From contig NZ_JAJAQH010000006.1 of assembly GCF_020523625.1 (NCBI RefSeq), positions 248,001 through 312,000 of the forward strand: 64,000 nt of DNA. The letters are read 5' to 3'. The position numbers and the translations under genes are program-made. This DNA is from Methylovorus menthalis (GTDB lineage: Bacteria > Pseudomonadota > Gammaproteobacteria > Burkholderiales > Methylophilaceae). Below the pieces are notes generated by a model. It saw only the letters and a program-made list of their open reading frames with translations, did no database searches and had not been told where the DNA came from. Positions 37,063 through 46,761 of this stretch are shown here, piece after piece; the first letter of the stretch is position 1; every line of letters begins with the position of its first letter.

Positions 37063-37875
37063 TTAGTAAGCGTGGGCCGCGGAGGGGAATTCACCAGATT
37101 TGACCGCCTGCACATAGCGGCTAACGGCTTCCTGAATGCTGGTGCTTTCCTGCAAAAAATTGCGCACGAAACGCGGTGATTTGAAGCTGGCCGGGTCTTT
37201 GTCAGCCGGGCCGGTGTAGATGCCGAGCAGGTCCTGAATCACCAGCACTTGGCCGCTACACTCTGCACCAGCACCGATGCCGATAGTCGGCGCAGCAATA
37301 CGGCGCGTGATGTCGGCAGCCAGCGCGGCGGGCACCATTTCCATCAATACCAGACATACGCCAGCTGCGCTCATGCCTTCGGCATCAGCCATGATCTGGG
37401 TGGCGCTATCTTCGGTTTTGCCTTGAATCTTGTAGCCGCCCAGCTGCTTGACTGATTGCGGCGTGAAGCCTAGGTGCGCGCACACCGGAACGCCATGCTC
37501 GACCAGATACTGCGCCGTGGTGACCATGTGGCCGCCGCCTTCGATCTTGACGATATGGGCGCCCGCGGCCATCAATTGCCTGGCGTTATCAAGCGCTTCT
37601 TCGGGGCTAGCTTCATAGCTGCCATAGGGCATGTCGGTCATGATCAGGGTGTGGCGGCTACCTGCGGCTACGCTGCGGGTGTGGTAGACCATATCCGTCA
37701 TGCTGACGCTCAGTGTATCGGTGGCGCCTTGCAATACCATCCCCAGCGAGTCACCCACCAGCAGCACATCCACGCCAGTCGCTTCCATCAGCTTGGCAAA
37801 GCTGGCGTCGTAGCAGGTCAGCATGGCGATTTTTTCGCCTCGGGCCGCCATGGTCTGCAAATCGTGTACGGTCAC
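37063..37875 (-). CDS. panB: 3-methyl-2-oxobutanoate hydroxymethyltransferase
   Basis: This 270-residue enzyme makes ketopantoate using methylene-tetrahydrofolate. AMLTCYDASFAKL, VGDSLGMVLQG, HIVKIEGG, HLGFTPQSV and GIGAGAECSGQVLVIQDLLG are standard. It starts 2 bases after the deoxynucleoside kinase gene, so the pcnB-folK-kinase-panB-panC run is one transcription unit. Confidence 0.97.
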   Translation of the reverse strand: MTVHDLQTMAARGEKIAMLTCYDASFAKLMEATGVDVLLVGDSLGMVLQGATDTLSVSMTDMVYHTRSVAAGSRHTLIMTDMPYGSYEASPEEALDNARQLMAAGAHIVKIEGGGHMVTTAQYLVEHGVPVCAHLGFTPQSVKQLGGYKIQGKTEDSATQIMADAEGMSAAGVCLVLMEMVPAALAADITRRIAAPTIGIGAGAECSGQVLVIQDLLGIYTGPADKDPASFKSPRFVRNFLQESTSIQEAVSRYVQAVKSGEFPSAAHAY

Positions 37876-37877
37876 GC

Positions 37878-38525
37878 CTATTCCAGGTTCGGGTTGAAAA
37901 ACTCGCGACGGCCACGCATCTGCAAGGTGCGCTCGATCAGCAGGTCCAGCGCGCCTTCACGCTTGGTGATGTCGAGATTCTCATTATTGACGATGAGCAC
38001 GGGCGCAGCATCGTATTGGTGGAAAAACTCGCTGTAGGCATCGGCCAGCCGCTTCAGGTATTCGCGCGGAATCTCCTGCTCATAGCTGATGTTGCGCTGA
38101 TTGACGCGTTCGGCCAGGGCGTCGACGGGTGTTTGCAGGTAGATCACCAGGTCAGGCGTCGATACCTGCACTTGCAGGTGCTGGTAGATCTGGCGATAGA
38201 GAGCAAACTCTTCATCGTCCAGATTCATACGGGCAAACAGCGGGTCTTTTTCCAGAAAGAAATCAGCGATGGTGGCTTTGCCAAAGAGATCGCGCTGGCT
38301 CAGGTCACGGATCTGTTCGCAACGCTGAAACAGGAAAAACAGCTGTGTAGGCAGGGCGTAACGGGGCGCATCCAGGTAAAACCGTGGCAGGAAGGGATTG
38401 CTCTCGGCATTTTCCAGCAGCAAGCTGGCGGAGAATTTATCCGCCAGCTTGCGCGCAAGCGTGGTTTTGCCGCTGCCTATCGGGCCTTCAATGACGATAT
38501 ACGGAAATTTGTCGATCAAACTCAT
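37878..38525 (-). CDS. Deoxynucleoside kinase (dGK/dAK type)
   Basis: This 215-residue kinase has a P-loop IEGPIGSGKTTLA near residue 13 and the DRS-like and lid regions PDLVIYLQTPVDALAERVNQR. Family members phosphorylate deoxyguanosine or deoxyadenosine for salvage. The substrate cannot be fixed from sequence alone. It lies between folK and panB, a conserved betaproteobacterial order. Confidence 0.88.
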   Translation of the reverse strand: MSLIDKFPYIVIEGPIGSGKTTLARKLADKFSASLLLENAESNPFLPRFYLDAPRYALPTQLFFLFQRCEQIRDLSQRDLFGKATIADFFLEKDPLFARMNLDDEEFALYRQIYQHLQVQVSTPDLVIYLQTPVDALAERVNQRNISYEQEIPREYLKRLADAYSEFFHQYDAAPVLIVNNENLDITKREGALDLLIERTLQMRGRREFFNPNLE

Positions 38526-38529
38526 GGTG

Positions 38530-39018
38530 CTAACTTTCAGCCTTTATTTTGATAACGCCCTGATCGCCACAGGCTTTAGCCAGATCGTTGGCCGTGCCGT
38601 ACTCGGCAATCTTGAGTTCTGGTGCAATCTCGGCCAGCGGCAGCATCACAAAGCCGCGTTCATGCATGCGCGGGTGCGGTAGCGTCAGCTCGGTGGTCTG
38701 CATTTGCACATCTTCATATAGCAGCAAATCCAGATCCAGCACGCGCGGCGCATTGGGGAAAGGCCGCTCGCGTCCATAGTGGTTTTCCAGCGCCAGCAAC
38801 GCGCGCAGCAGCTCAACAGGAGGGAGCGTGGTGTCCACTTCGGCAACCGCATTGATGAAATCGGGCTGGTTGTCATAGCCCACCGGTGCGGTGCGGTAAA
38901 GGGATGACGGGCGAATGACCCGCGTGTCAGGCAAGGTGTTCAGCGCGGTTAGCGCCGAACTCACCTGCGCTTGCGGGTCTTTGAGGTTGCTACCCAGTGC
39001 AACAAAGGCGCGACTCAT
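38530..39018 (-). CDS. folK: HPPK (folate pyrophosphokinase)
   Basis: This 162-residue kinase pyrophosphorylates 6-hydroxymethyl-dihydropterin in folate synthesis. ALGSNLKDPQAQV, FINAVAEVDTTLPP and RPFPNAPRVLDLDLLLYEDV, then LPHPRMHERGFVMLPLAEI, are diagnostic. Its start overlaps the end of pcnB by 4 bases. Confidence 0.96.
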   Translation of the reverse strand: MSRAFVALGSNLKDPQAQVSSALTALNTLPDTRVIRPSSLYRTAPVGYDNQPDFINAVAEVDTTLPPVELLRALLALENHYGRERPFPNAPRVLDLDLLLYEDVQMQTTELTLPHPRMHERGFVMLPLAEIAPELKIAEYGTANDLAKACGDQGVIKIKAES

Positions 39019-40382
39019 GCCGCTTCAGGTTTTGCCGCCGGTTTTTTGCGCGAACGGCGGCGACGTTTCTTGGGTTCGGCAGTCGCGGGTTGCAGCATCG
39101 CGGTGCGTTGCTCGCCATCGTTATTGGCAAAGTCGGTCCACCATTGGCCCAGTTCCATGGGCAGCTCGCCAGACTCGCAGCGCAACAGCAGGAAGTCATA
39201 AGCCGCACGGTAACGCGGGTGTTCCAGCAAGGCATAGGGACGCTTGCCTGAGCGTTGCTCAAAGCGTGGCTGCATGCCCCAGATTTCCTTCATGGTGGTG
39301 CTATAGCGTTTGTGAATGGCGAGTTTTTCAGCCTGGATATCGCATACCTCATGCATGGCGAGATGCAGCGCAGGGATAGGGCGCTCGCCATTGTCCTGAT
39401 ATTGCTGCCAGGCGGTGAGCACCTCATGCCAGAGGAGTGTGGCAAACAGAAAGCTGGGCGACACCGGCTTGTCCTGCAGTACGCGTTCATCGGTATTTTT
39501 CAGCGCCAGCGTGACAAAACGTTCGCCCATGGGTTGTTCCAGCACGACATCGAGCAGCGGCAGCAAGCCATGATGCAGGCCATGCTGACGCAAGGCCTTG
39601 ACGCTTTCCATGGCATGACCGGAAAGGAACAGCTTGAGCATTTCATCAAACAGGCGTGAAGCGGGGACTTCCTGCAATTCGTCAGCCAGTTTGGGGATAG
39701 GCGCTTCCGTGGCTTTATCCAGCTTGAGGCCGAGCTTGGCGGACAAGCGAATGGCGCGCAGCATGCGCACCGGGTCTTCACGGTAGCGTGTGACCGGGTC
39801 ACCGATCATGCGCAGGATGCCTGCCTGGATATCTTCGTAACCATGGTGAAAGTCCAGCACATCTTCGCTGGAGGGGTCGTAATAGAGAGCGTTGGCGGTA
39901 AAGTCACGCCGCAGGGCATCGTCTTCCTGGCTGCCGAATACGTTGTCGCGCAGAATGCGACCGCTGTCGGCAATCTTGGCATCGCCATCATCATTCAGGT
40001 GGCTGCCGCGGAAGGTGGATACCTCAACCGTCTCATCGCCGAACAAGACATGCACCAGGCGAAAGCGCCGACCAATGATGCGCGAGCGGCGGAAAACGCG
40101 ATTTACCTGCTCGGGCGTGGCGTTGGTCGCGATATCAAAGTCTTTGGGGCGCTTTTTCAGTAGGAGATCGCGCACGGCGCCGCCCACAATGAATGCCTCA
40201 AACCCGGCTTTTTGCAGGCCTTCGGTGGTTTTGATGGCCCCTGTGCTCAGCAGCTTGCGGTTGATTTTATGCGTCTTAACCGGGATGCGATTGACGGAGC
40301 CGCTGGCCTTGGCGGTGCGAGGGCCAGCTTTGGATGTGGAGGTAGAGCCTTTAAAAACGCGTTGCAGCAGTTTTCTGATCAT
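39015..40382 (-). CDS. pcnB: Poly(A) polymerase I
   Basis: This 455-residue nucleotidyltransferase adds poly(A) tails that speed RNA decay. FIVGGAVRDLLLKKRPKDFDIATNA holds the GG and DxD catalytic residues, and RRDFTANALYYD and ILRMIGDPVTRYREDPVRMLRAIRLSA follow. The C-terminus is strongly basic (KKRRRRSRKKPAAK), as usual for RNA binding. It is the first gene of the pcnB-folK-kinase-panB-panC unit. Confidence 0.96.
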   Translation of the reverse strand: MIRKLLQRVFKGSTSTSKAGPRTAKASGSVNRIPVKTHKINRKLLSTGAIKTTEGLQKAGFEAFIVGGAVRDLLLKKRPKDFDIATNATPEQVNRVFRRSRIIGRRFRLVHVLFGDETVEVSTFRGSHLNDDGDAKIADSGRILRDNVFGSQEDDALRRDFTANALYYDPSSEDVLDFHHGYEDIQAGILRMIGDPVTRYREDPVRMLRAIRLSAKLGLKLDKATEAPIPKLADELQEVPASRLFDEMLKLFLSGHAMESVKALRQHGLHHGLLPLLDVVLEQPMGERFVTLALKNTDERVLQDKPVSPSFLFATLLWHEVLTAWQQYQDNGERPIPALHLAMHEVCDIQAEKLAIHKRYSTTMKEIWGMQPRFEQRSGKRPYALLEHPRYRAAYDFLLLRCESGELPMELGQWWTDFANNDGEQRTAMLQPATAEPKKRRRRSRKKPAAKPEAA

Positions 40383-40501
40383 TATGAAGTTTAGCCTGAC
40401 GTCCAGAAGCGCTAAATGATGCGATTATAGCCTAAGGTGTCGCGGATATGTTGGCAGCGCAGGCTAATTCCTGCGCGCCGACATGACAGGAAGGAAGACG
40501 G

Positions 40502-40906
40502 TCAGGAGAGTTTGCTGCTGACCCACATGCCGCCCAGCATGGCGGCGGTGAAAATCAGGGGCTGGGTGTAATCACTCAGCAGGCTGGCAATGGCGGGGCC
40601 AGGACAGTAGCCTGCCAGCCCCCAGCCAATACCAAACAGCAAGCTGCCGCCTAGCAGTTTTTTATCAATGCTGTGGCTGGTGGGGAGTTGCATGGTGTTG
40701 CCGAGCAGGCTGGTTTTGCGGGATTTGGCATAGCCAAAGGCAAACACGCCCACCAGGATGGCGCCGCCCATGACCAGACCGAGGGAGGGGTCCCAATGAC
40801 CGAAAATATCGAGAAAACCAATGACCTTGGCCGGGTTGGTCATGCCGGAAATGATGAGGCCCAGACCAAAGATCAGGCCGGAAACAAACGCGGTCAATAA
40901 GCGCAT
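40502..40906 (-). CDS. YeeE/YedE-type transporter subunit (second half)
   Basis: This 134-residue membrane protein (DUF6691-type) has four hydrophobic helices and the conserved [19 protein letters not shown]. The cysteine in that motif is thought to relay thiosulfate in YeeE proteins. I take [16 protein letters not shown] (40906) as the start; the longer frame overlaps the upstream gene. With its neighbour it forms a split, two-gene YeeE/YedE. It stands at the left edge of the sulfur region. Confidence 0.85.
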   Translation of the reverse strand: MRLLTAFVSGLIFGLGLIISGMTNPAKVIGFLDIFGHWDPSLGLVMGGAILVGVFAFGYAKSRKTSLLGNTMQLPTSHSIDKKLLGGSLLFGIGWGLAGYCPGPAIASLLSDYTQPLIFTAAMLGGMWVSSKLS

Positions 40907-40929
40907 GGTGGTTGTCCAGTCAGGAAAGC

Positions 40930-41358
40930 TTATGCCAGCAGGTGGCGAACAACAGGCACAGTGACGATGCCTGCCAGCATGAAGGTAATGGTCGCCGCCA
41001 GTGAACGTAGTGACAAACGCGAAAGCCCGCACACGCCATGGCCGCTGGTACAGCCCGAAGCCAGGCGTGTACCGATGCCAACCAGCAAACCGGCAATAAT
41101 GAGGCGCGCATGTCCCGCTTCAATTTGTGCTTCTGGCAGGGGCGCTGCCAGGCTGTAAAACCATGGCGCCAACACCAGGCCCAATATAAACAGCACGGAC
41201 CATGCGCTTTCCTTTCCCCAGCTCTGCAGCAGCCGGCCCAATATGCCACTTACCCCGGCAATACGGCCATTGAGGAGGATTAGCATGGCGGCTGCCACGC
41301 CAATCAGCAAGCCGCCAACAAAGGCGGGAATGGGGGTGAAGTTTGCCCAGGCTATCAT
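40930..41358 (-). CDS. YeeE/YedE-type transporter subunit (first half)
   Basis: This 142-residue membrane protein contains the signature [23 protein letters not shown], again with a cysteine that may carry thiosulfate or another sulfur anion. [25 protein letters not shown] near the N-terminus is also conserved. It is followed 23 bases later by the second half, so the two are cotranscribed. Full-length YeeE in other bacteria is one chain of about 350 residues. Confidence 0.87.
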   Translation of the reverse strand: MIAWANFTPIPAFVGGLLIGVAAAMLILLNGRIAGVSGILGRLLQSWGKESAWSVLFILGLVLAPWFYSLAAPLPEAQIEAGHARLIIAGLLVGIGTRLASGCTSGHGVCGLSRLSLRSLAATITFMLAGIVTVPVVRHLLA

Positions 41359-41442
41359 GAGGGTTCCTAAATGAAGGGACTGCAGATGGCGGCTATTCTA
41401 GGCCAAAGCACGTCATCTGTCCGCATGCCTTGCCTATGCTTT

Positions 41443-42729
41443 TTACAAGACCCAGCTATAAGCCACGCCCAGTGAATCCTGGTACATCTTGAGGTTGACG
41501 TCGCCACCCCCAAACGCGGCAGGAATGGAGCCATTACCCTTGATTTCGTTTTCAAAGGCATGGGTATAGCTGAATGACAGCTCGCTGCTATTGGCAAACT
41601 TCCAGGTAGCACCGAGGGAGACATGGTCTTCCACAACTGCCGGGGCCAGCGTATTGAACAAGGTCTGGCTGCTGGGGATGGGCTGGTTGACATGGTTATA
41701 CCCGGCGCGCAGGGTCAGTTGTTCGCTGTAGGCATACAGCGCGCCCAGTTTGAAGACGGTGGCATCTTTCCAGCCAAAGCCTGCGCCGTTATCCGTGCCT
41801 AGTTGCGCGGTAAAGAAGTTGGCGATGCTGGCGCCGACCGCATCGACCTCGCTATAGCGTATGCGCTGGATGTCGCCCGCCAGCGTGAGCGCAGGGGTGG
41901 CCTTGACGGCAATGCCCACGCCAAAGTTGGCGGGAATGTCAAAATCGCCCTGTTCGGCAAACAGGCCTTTGTAGCGGTCAAACCTGGTCATGTAGGTGCG
42001 TGTCTGGTAATGCGCACCCAGGGTCACCTGGTCGTTGATCTTGCCTTGCCAGCCAAGATGCAGGCCTGCGCCGTAGGAGCTGTCTGCGCCTTTATTGGTG
42101 ACATGGTCCGGCGATGATGAAAAGGAGCTATTGGCAAAGATTTGCAGGCCCTTGGCTTCAAAACGCTGATATGCCAGATTGAGGCCGATGCCCACGGATT
42201 GGGTCGGACTCAGTTTCCAGGCAATGGTGGGCGTGACGAAGGCCTGAATGAAATTGACCCCTACCCGGCTGCCGGTGTTGTTAAACAGGGGAAAGCCATT
42301 TTTGTAGTCGGTGTTCATGCCGCCATTGCCATACAGGGCGACACCGATGGTAGTGGTGTCATTCAGCTGCTTGCTGTAACCAAACTCCGGGATCAGAAAG
42401 TTCTTGGTGTCATTACCGTCGTACTTGCCATTGATGGGAGATGGGCTGCCCTCGATTTCAGCATCGCGTACCGGTCTGAACCAGGTGGCGCCAATATCGA
42501 GGCGATTGCCAATCGCTGTGAGGCCTGCCGGGTTGGATGCGATGCTCAAGGTGTCTTGCGGCAATGCAATCCCGACGCCGCCAGCGCCTTGTGCCTTGAC
42601 GCCATAGCCATGGGAAAAATAGCCATCGGTCGCATGGGCTTGGAGGGGAATGGCGGCGCCCAGGGCCAGCCAAAGTAAAGAAGACGAAGGGGCAGGCAAT
42701 GCCTTGAAAAGGTGATGTTGTTTTCTCAT
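41443..42729 (-). CDS. FadL/OmpP1-family outer-membrane channel
   Basis: This 428-residue protein has a signal peptide (ending about AHA). The mature start TDGYFSHGYGVKAQGAGGVGIALPQDTLSIASNPAGL is the FadL hatch region with its NPA motif. Alternating hydrophobic strands follow, ending in a Trp (AYSWVL) as in beta-barrels. The family moves hydrophobic compounds across the outer membrane. The substrate here is unknown. Confidence 0.9.
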   Translation of the reverse strand: MRKQHHLFKALPAPSSSLLWLALGAAIPLQAHATDGYFSHGYGVKAQGAGGVGIALPQDTLSIASNPAGLTAIGNRLDIGATWFRPVRDAEIEGSPSPINGKYDGNDTKNFLIPEFGYSKQLNDTTTIGVALYGNGGMNTDYKNGFPLFNNTGSRVGVNFIQAFVTPTIAWKLSPTQSVGIGLNLAYQRFEAKGLQIFANSSFSSSPDHVTNKGADSSYGAGLHLGWQGKINDQVTLGAHYQTRTYMTRFDRYKGLFAEQGDFDIPANFGVGIAVKATPALTLAGDIQRIRYSEVDAVGASIANFFTAQLGTDNGAGFGWKDATVFKLGALYAYSEQLTLRAGYNHVNQPIPSSQTLFNTLAPAVVEDHVSLGATWKFANSSELSFSYTHAFENEIKGNGSIPAAFGGGDVNLKMYQDSLGVAYSWVL

Positions 42730-42780
42730 GATGATTCCCTGTTGATTGGTTCTGTCAGGTCGACTTGTGTTTGTCGACTC

Positions 42781-42816
42781 GAAAAAAAAAGAGGCTAGTA
42801 CTTGCGTACTAGCCTC
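42781..42816 (-). terminator. Terminator of the cysTWA operon
   Basis: A perfect 11-bp stem (42791-42801 with 42806-42816) with a 4-base loop is followed on the minus strand by nine T. It lies just after the cysA stop. Confidence 0.92.
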
Positions 42817-42866
42817 CAGTCGTCTGGTTGGCCTGTGCTGTCAGGTCGGGTGTTTAGCTGGGGTGT

Positions 42867-43934
42867 TTAATTTGGCACATCCAGAAACACGCGAACATTG
42901 CGCGGCTGGATATACACCGCTTCACCCTGTTGCAGGGCCAGTTCGCGGAAGCGTTCACGGGTAAGCTCGGCTTCGACGATGCTCTGGTTATCCTGACGTT
43001 GCAGCTCTACGCGCACCAGCGGACCTATCGCATTGATATAGCTGACCACGGCGCTGAATGCGGGCTGGGTGCCGCGCTCGCGTAGCACTTCAATATCATG
43101 CGGACGAACGAAGGCATGCGCCGGCGTGTTGTCGGTCTCGTGATGGTCGTCGATATCCAGTGCCAGCGTATCGATATGCGCCTTGCCTGCATGCACGCGG
43201 CCATGGAACTGGTTAACGTTGCCGAGGAACTTGTAGACGAACGGCGATGCCGGTTGGTCATACACGTCCTGCGGGCTGCCAATCTGCTCGATATTGCCCT
43301 GGTTCATGACCACGATACGGTCTGCGACTTCCAGCGCCTCTTCCTGGTCGTGGGTCACAAATACACTGGTGATGTGCAGTTCGTCATGCAGGCGACGCAA
43401 CCAGCGACGCAAATCTTTGCGCACCTTCGCATCCAGCGCGCCAAATGGCTCATCCAGCAGCAGTACCTTGGGCTCCACTGCCAAGGCGCGGGCCAGGGCG
43501 ATACGCTGACGCTGACCGCCAGAGAGCTGCGGTGGATAACGGCCAGCCAGCCAGTCCAGCTGCACCAGCTCAAGCAGGGCATGCACGCGACGGTGGATTT
43601 CTGCTTCGGATGGACGTGTTTTGCGTGGGCGTACGCGCAGACCAAAGGCGACGTTTTCAAATACTGTCATGTGGCGGAACAGGGCGTAATGTTGGAAGAC
43701 AAAGCCGACTTCGCGTTCACGTACATCGCGGCTGGTGGCATCGCTCCCATGAAACAGAATGCTGCCTTCATCGGCGGCTTCCAGGCCGGCAATAATGCGC
43801 AGCAGCGTGGTTTTGCCGCAACCGGACGGGCCGAGCAAGGCCACAAGTTCACCTGTGGGAACATCCAGGTTGATGTTGTTCAGGGCATTGAATTTGCCGA
43901 AGCGTTTATGGATATTGCGAATTTCGATGCTCAT
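42867..43934 (-). CDS. cysA: Sulfate/thiosulfate ABC transporter ATPase
   Basis: This 355-residue ATPase energises sulfate import. Walker [13 protein letters not shown] (about residues 34-45), signature [15 protein letters not shown], Walker [13 protein letters not shown] and the switch His in [15 protein letters not shown] are present. A C-terminal TOBE-like domain follows (about residues 235-355). It is the last gene of cysT-cysW-cysA with an 11-base gap from cysW. Confidence 0.97.
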   Translation of the reverse strand: MSIEIRNIHKRFGKFNALNNINLDVPTGELVALLGPSGCGKTTLLRIIAGLEAADEGSILFHGSDATSRDVREREVGFVFQHYALFRHMTVFENVAFGLRVRPRKTRPSEAEIHRRVHALLELVQLDWLAGRYPPQLSGGQRQRIALARALAVEPKVLLLDEPFGALDAKVRKDLRRWLRRLHDELHITSVFVTHDQEEALEVADRIVVMNQGNIEQIGSPQDVYDQPASPFVYKFLGNVNQFHGRVHAGKAHIDTLALDIDDHHETDNTPAHAFVRPHDIEVLRERGTQPAFSAVVSYINAIGPLVRVELQRQDNQSIVEAELTRERFRELALQQGEAVYIQPRNVRVFLDVPN

Positions 43935-43945
43935 TGCGGCCTCTT

Positions 43946-44842
43946 TTATTCTTCAGATAATTGTTCGGTAGTACGTGCGCTGCGGGCTGATTGCCATTCG
44001 ATGAAGGTTTTCAATGCCAGGGTGACCAGCGCCAGGAAAGCCAGCAGCGATGCCACGGCAAACGCGGCAGCGTAGTTGTATTCGTTATAGAGAATCTCGA
44101 CATGCAGTGGCATGGTGTTGGTCATGCCGCGAATGTGGCCTGACACAACGGATACGGCCCCAAACTCGCCCATGGCGCGGGCATTGGTCAGAATCACGCC
44201 ATACAACAGGCCCCATTTGATATTGGGTAGCGTCACGCGCCAGAGTATCTGCCAGCCGGAGGCACCCAGTACCAGGGCGGCCTCTTCCTCTTCCTTGCCT
44301 TGCGCCTGCATCAGTGGAATCAGCTCACGCGCTACAAAGGGAAATGTGACGAACACCGTGGCGAGCACAATGCCCGGGATGGCAAAGATGACTTTGTAAT
44401 CATTGTCGATCAGCCATTCGCCAAACCAGCCTTGCAAGCCAAAGATTAGTACATAGATCAGACCGGCAATCACCGGTGATACGGCGAAGGGCAGATCAAT
44501 CAGCGTGATCAGCACGCTTTTGCCCTTGAAATCGAATTTAGCAGTGGCCCATGCGGCGGCCACGCCGAACACCAGATTCAGTGGGACGGAAATGGCGGCG
44601 GCAATCACGGTGAGCTTGATGGCGGAAAGCGCATCCGGCTCTATCAGTGCCGCAATATAGGTTTCAAAGCCCTTGCGCAAGGCTTCGGTAAACACCGCTG
44701 CCAGCGGAATGAACAGGAACAGGCTGAGGAATGCCAGGGCAATGGCGATCAATGACCAGCGTATCCACGCAGGCTCAGAGGTGGCGCGGCTGCGGGCAAC
44801 CTTGGCTTGGTAATGACCGAGATGAGAGACAGTAGATGACAT
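43946..44842 (-). CDS. cysW: Sulfate ABC transporter permease CysW
   Basis: This 298-residue permease has six hydrophobic helices and the EAA loop [25 protein letters not shown] that contacts CysA. It follows cysT by 27 bases. Confidence 0.96.
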   Translation of the reverse strand: MSSTVSHLGHYQAKVARSRATSEPAWIRWSLIAIALAFLSLFLFIPLAAVFTEALRKGFETYIAALIEPDALSAIKLTVIAAAISVPLNLVFGVAAAWATAKFDFKGKSVLITLIDLPFAVSPVIAGLIYVLIFGLQGWFGEWLIDNDYKVIFAIPGIVLATVFVTFPFVARELIPLMQAQGKEEEEAALVLGASGWQILWRVTLPNIKWGLLYGVILTNARAMGEFGAVSVVSGHIRGMTNTMPLHVEILYNEYNYAAAFAVASLLAFLALVTLALKTFIEWQSARSARTTEQLSEE

Positions 44843-44869
44843 GCGTGCTTGCCTTTGACTTTGTGTATG

Positions 44870-45703
44870 TTATTCGGCGGATTTAGCGTTGCGCTGACTG
44901 CTCCACCATTGCAGACCATTGATGGCCAACAATAGGATGAAGGAGATCACCAGCATGACAACGGCAATGGCGGTAGCGCCGGTGTAGTCGTATTGCTCAA
45001 GCTTGGTAATGATGATCAGTGGCGTGATTTCAGACACCATGGGCATATTGCCTGCGATGAAAATGACCGAGCCATATTCGCCTACGGCGCGAGCGAAGGC
45101 CAATGCAAAACCGGTGAGCAGCGCGGGCCAGATCGCAGGCAGGATGACTTTATGGAAGGTCTGCCAGCGGTTAGCGCCCAAACTCGCGGCGGCTTCTTCG
45201 GTTTCGGCTTCGAGGTCCTCCAGCACCGGCTGCACGGTACGCACCACGAACGGAAGGCCGATAAAGGTGAGAGCGACCACCACCCCCAATGGGGTAAAGG
45301 CGACTTTGATGCCATGCGGTTCGAGCAAAGAGCCCAGCCAGCCATTGCCCGCATATACGGCGGTAAGTGCGATACCGGCCACTGCTGTTGGCAGCGCGAA
45401 TGGCAGGTCCACCAGTGCATCCACCAGGCGTTTGCCGGGGAAGGTGTAGCGCACCAGCACCCAGGCCGTGAGCAAACCGAATACGGCATTGATCAGCGCG
45501 CCTATCAACGAGGCGCCGAAGGTGAGTTTGTAGGAAGCCAGCACGCGAGGTGCGGTAACCGTTGTCCAGAATTCAGCAAAGCTGAGTTCTGTGGTTTTCA
45601 GGAAGGCTGCTCCCAGCGGGATCAGCACGATCAGGCTCAAATAGAGGATGGTGTACCCGAGGGAAAGATTGAATCCAGGTAAAACGTGATGTCTTTTAGC
45701 CAT
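44870..45703 (-). CDS. cysT: Sulfate ABC transporter permease CysT (CysU)
   Basis: This 277-residue permease starts MAKRHHVLPGFNLSLGYTILYLSLIVLIPL. The EAA loop is TEEAAASLGANRWQTFHKVILPAI. It is the first gene of cysTWA. The AT-rich stretch upstream (45704-45822) is a good place for a CysB-type promoter. Confidence 0.96.
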   Translation of the reverse strand: MAKRHHVLPGFNLSLGYTILYLSLIVLIPLGAAFLKTTELSFAEFWTTVTAPRVLASYKLTFGASLIGALINAVFGLLTAWVLVRYTFPGKRLVDALVDLPFALPTAVAGIALTAVYAGNGWLGSLLEPHGIKVAFTPLGVVVALTFIGLPFVVRTVQPVLEDLEAETEEAAASLGANRWQTFHKVILPAIWPALLTGFALAFARAVGEYGSVIFIAGNMPMVSEITPLIIITKLEQYDYTGATAIAVVMLVISFILLLAINGLQWWSSQRNAKSAE

Positions 45704-45822
45704 TTTTATCGTCGTTGTAGGTGCATTAAAGTGCAGTAATCGGGCGCCAATGTAACAAACTTGCTTATATATTAAAAATACTATGTTTTTATATTGATAT
45801 AACTAAATGATTATAAAAAATA

Positions 45823-45851
45823 ACCGGGGCATGCCACGCATGCACACCGGT
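45823..45851 (-). terminator. Probable terminator of the sbp-EAL pair
   Basis: The inverted repeat ACCGG...CCGGT with internal GCATGC / GCATGC lies 29 bases after the EAL stop. On the minus strand it is followed by a T-rich run (complement of 45809-45822). It separates sbp-EAL from the cysTWA promoter. Confidence 0.65.
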
Positions 45852-45879
45852 CTTAAGGAGGAGATATGAACTGGGATAA

Positions 45880-46749
45880 TCAGGCCGCGACCCGGATACT
45901 GGGCTTGAAAACCGAGACGGCTTGCAACTCCTTGGCCGTGACTGGTTTGCCGAGGAAATAGCCTTGCAGCAAGCTCGCGCCGGATTCAATCGCAATATCA
46001 AACTGAATCTGGGTTTCAATACCTTGAATGACAGGTTGCGCGCCCAGATCGCTAATAATGCCGAGCAGTTTCGGAATGATTTTGCGTACACGTGGATTGC
46101 GCTCGGCCTCCTGAATCAACTGGATATCCAGCTTGACGAAATCAGGAGAAAGCTTCCACAGGCGATCCAGATTGGAATGCCTGCTGCCGAAGCCATCAAT
46201 CGCAATCTTGTAGCCGCGGTCGCGGTAGTTTTCTACCGCCTCCGTCAGCGGTTTTTCCTGGTCAACTGCGCTTTCCTGAATCTCGATGACCACGCGGTTG
46301 GTTGGCACCGAATTGCTATGCAGGATGCGCTCAAATACCTTGCCGTGGGCATTCACACTTGCCAGCAGCTTGGTATGCACATTCAGGAACAGCAGGCCGT
46401 TTTCGGCATGCAGCTGGCGGAAATTCAGCACATGCAAGGTGCGGCTGACGCGGTCAAACTTCACCAGCTTGCCTGATTGCTCGGCGTAGTAAAACGCAAA
46501 GTGCGGGCTGACTTCCTGCACGCCACCGAGGGATGGCCGCAGGAAGGCTTCGTGGCCGAAAAGGTCGCCAGCTTCGCTGTCATAAATCGGCTGAAAAGCC
46601 GTGTGCAACTGGATGCCCAGGAAGGTGTTGCTGAACTCGCCACGCGAAAGCTCGTCCAGGCCGTAATCATCAAGGTCCAAATGCAGCGTCTCACGCAGCT
46701 GGGATTTCAGGGTTTCAAGATAACTCAGATCTTGGTTGGGAATAGTCAT
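45880..46749 (-). CDS. EAL-domain protein with degenerate active site
   Basis: This 289-residue protein is a lone EAL domain with no sensor or membrane part. It keeps the fold markers HTAFQPIYD, FLNVHTKLL (the Asn metal ligand), VVIEIQES, DFVKLDIQ (Lys and Asp) and GASLLQGYFLGKP. Key positions have changed: EAL is EAF, the DDFG metal pair reads IDGFG (second Asp lost), and the E of AEGxE reads IQGIE. These changes predict little or no cyclic-di-GMP hydrolysis; it may bind the nucleotide or a protein partner instead. It starts 12 bases after sbp, so it is in the sulfate operon, an unusual place. Confidence 0.85.
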   Translation of the reverse strand: MTIPNQDLSYLETLKSQLRETLHLDLDDYGLDELSRGEFSNTFLGIQLHTAFQPIYDSEAGDLFGHEAFLRPSLGGVQEVSPHFAFYYAEQSGKLVKFDRVSRTLHVLNFRQLHAENGLLFLNVHTKLLASVNAHGKVFERILHSNSVPTNRVVIEIQESAVDQEKPLTEAVENYRDRGYKIAIDGFGSRHSNLDRLWKLSPDFVKLDIQLIQEAERNPRVRKIIPKLLGIISDLGAQPVIQGIETQIQFDIAIESGASLLQGYFLGKPVTAKELQAVSVFKPSIRVAA

Positions 46750-46761
46750 GAATGGACTCCT

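Noticed and set aside
43098-44075. 325-codon ORF antisense to cysA
   Set aside because: It is a shadow frame of a clear cysA gene; no family features.
45866-45961. 31-codon plus-strand ORF with a near-perfect AAGGAGGAG ribosome site
   Set aside because: It runs antisense through the 3' end of the EAL gene, has no recognisable content, and the upstream sequence is better explained as the EAL terminator.
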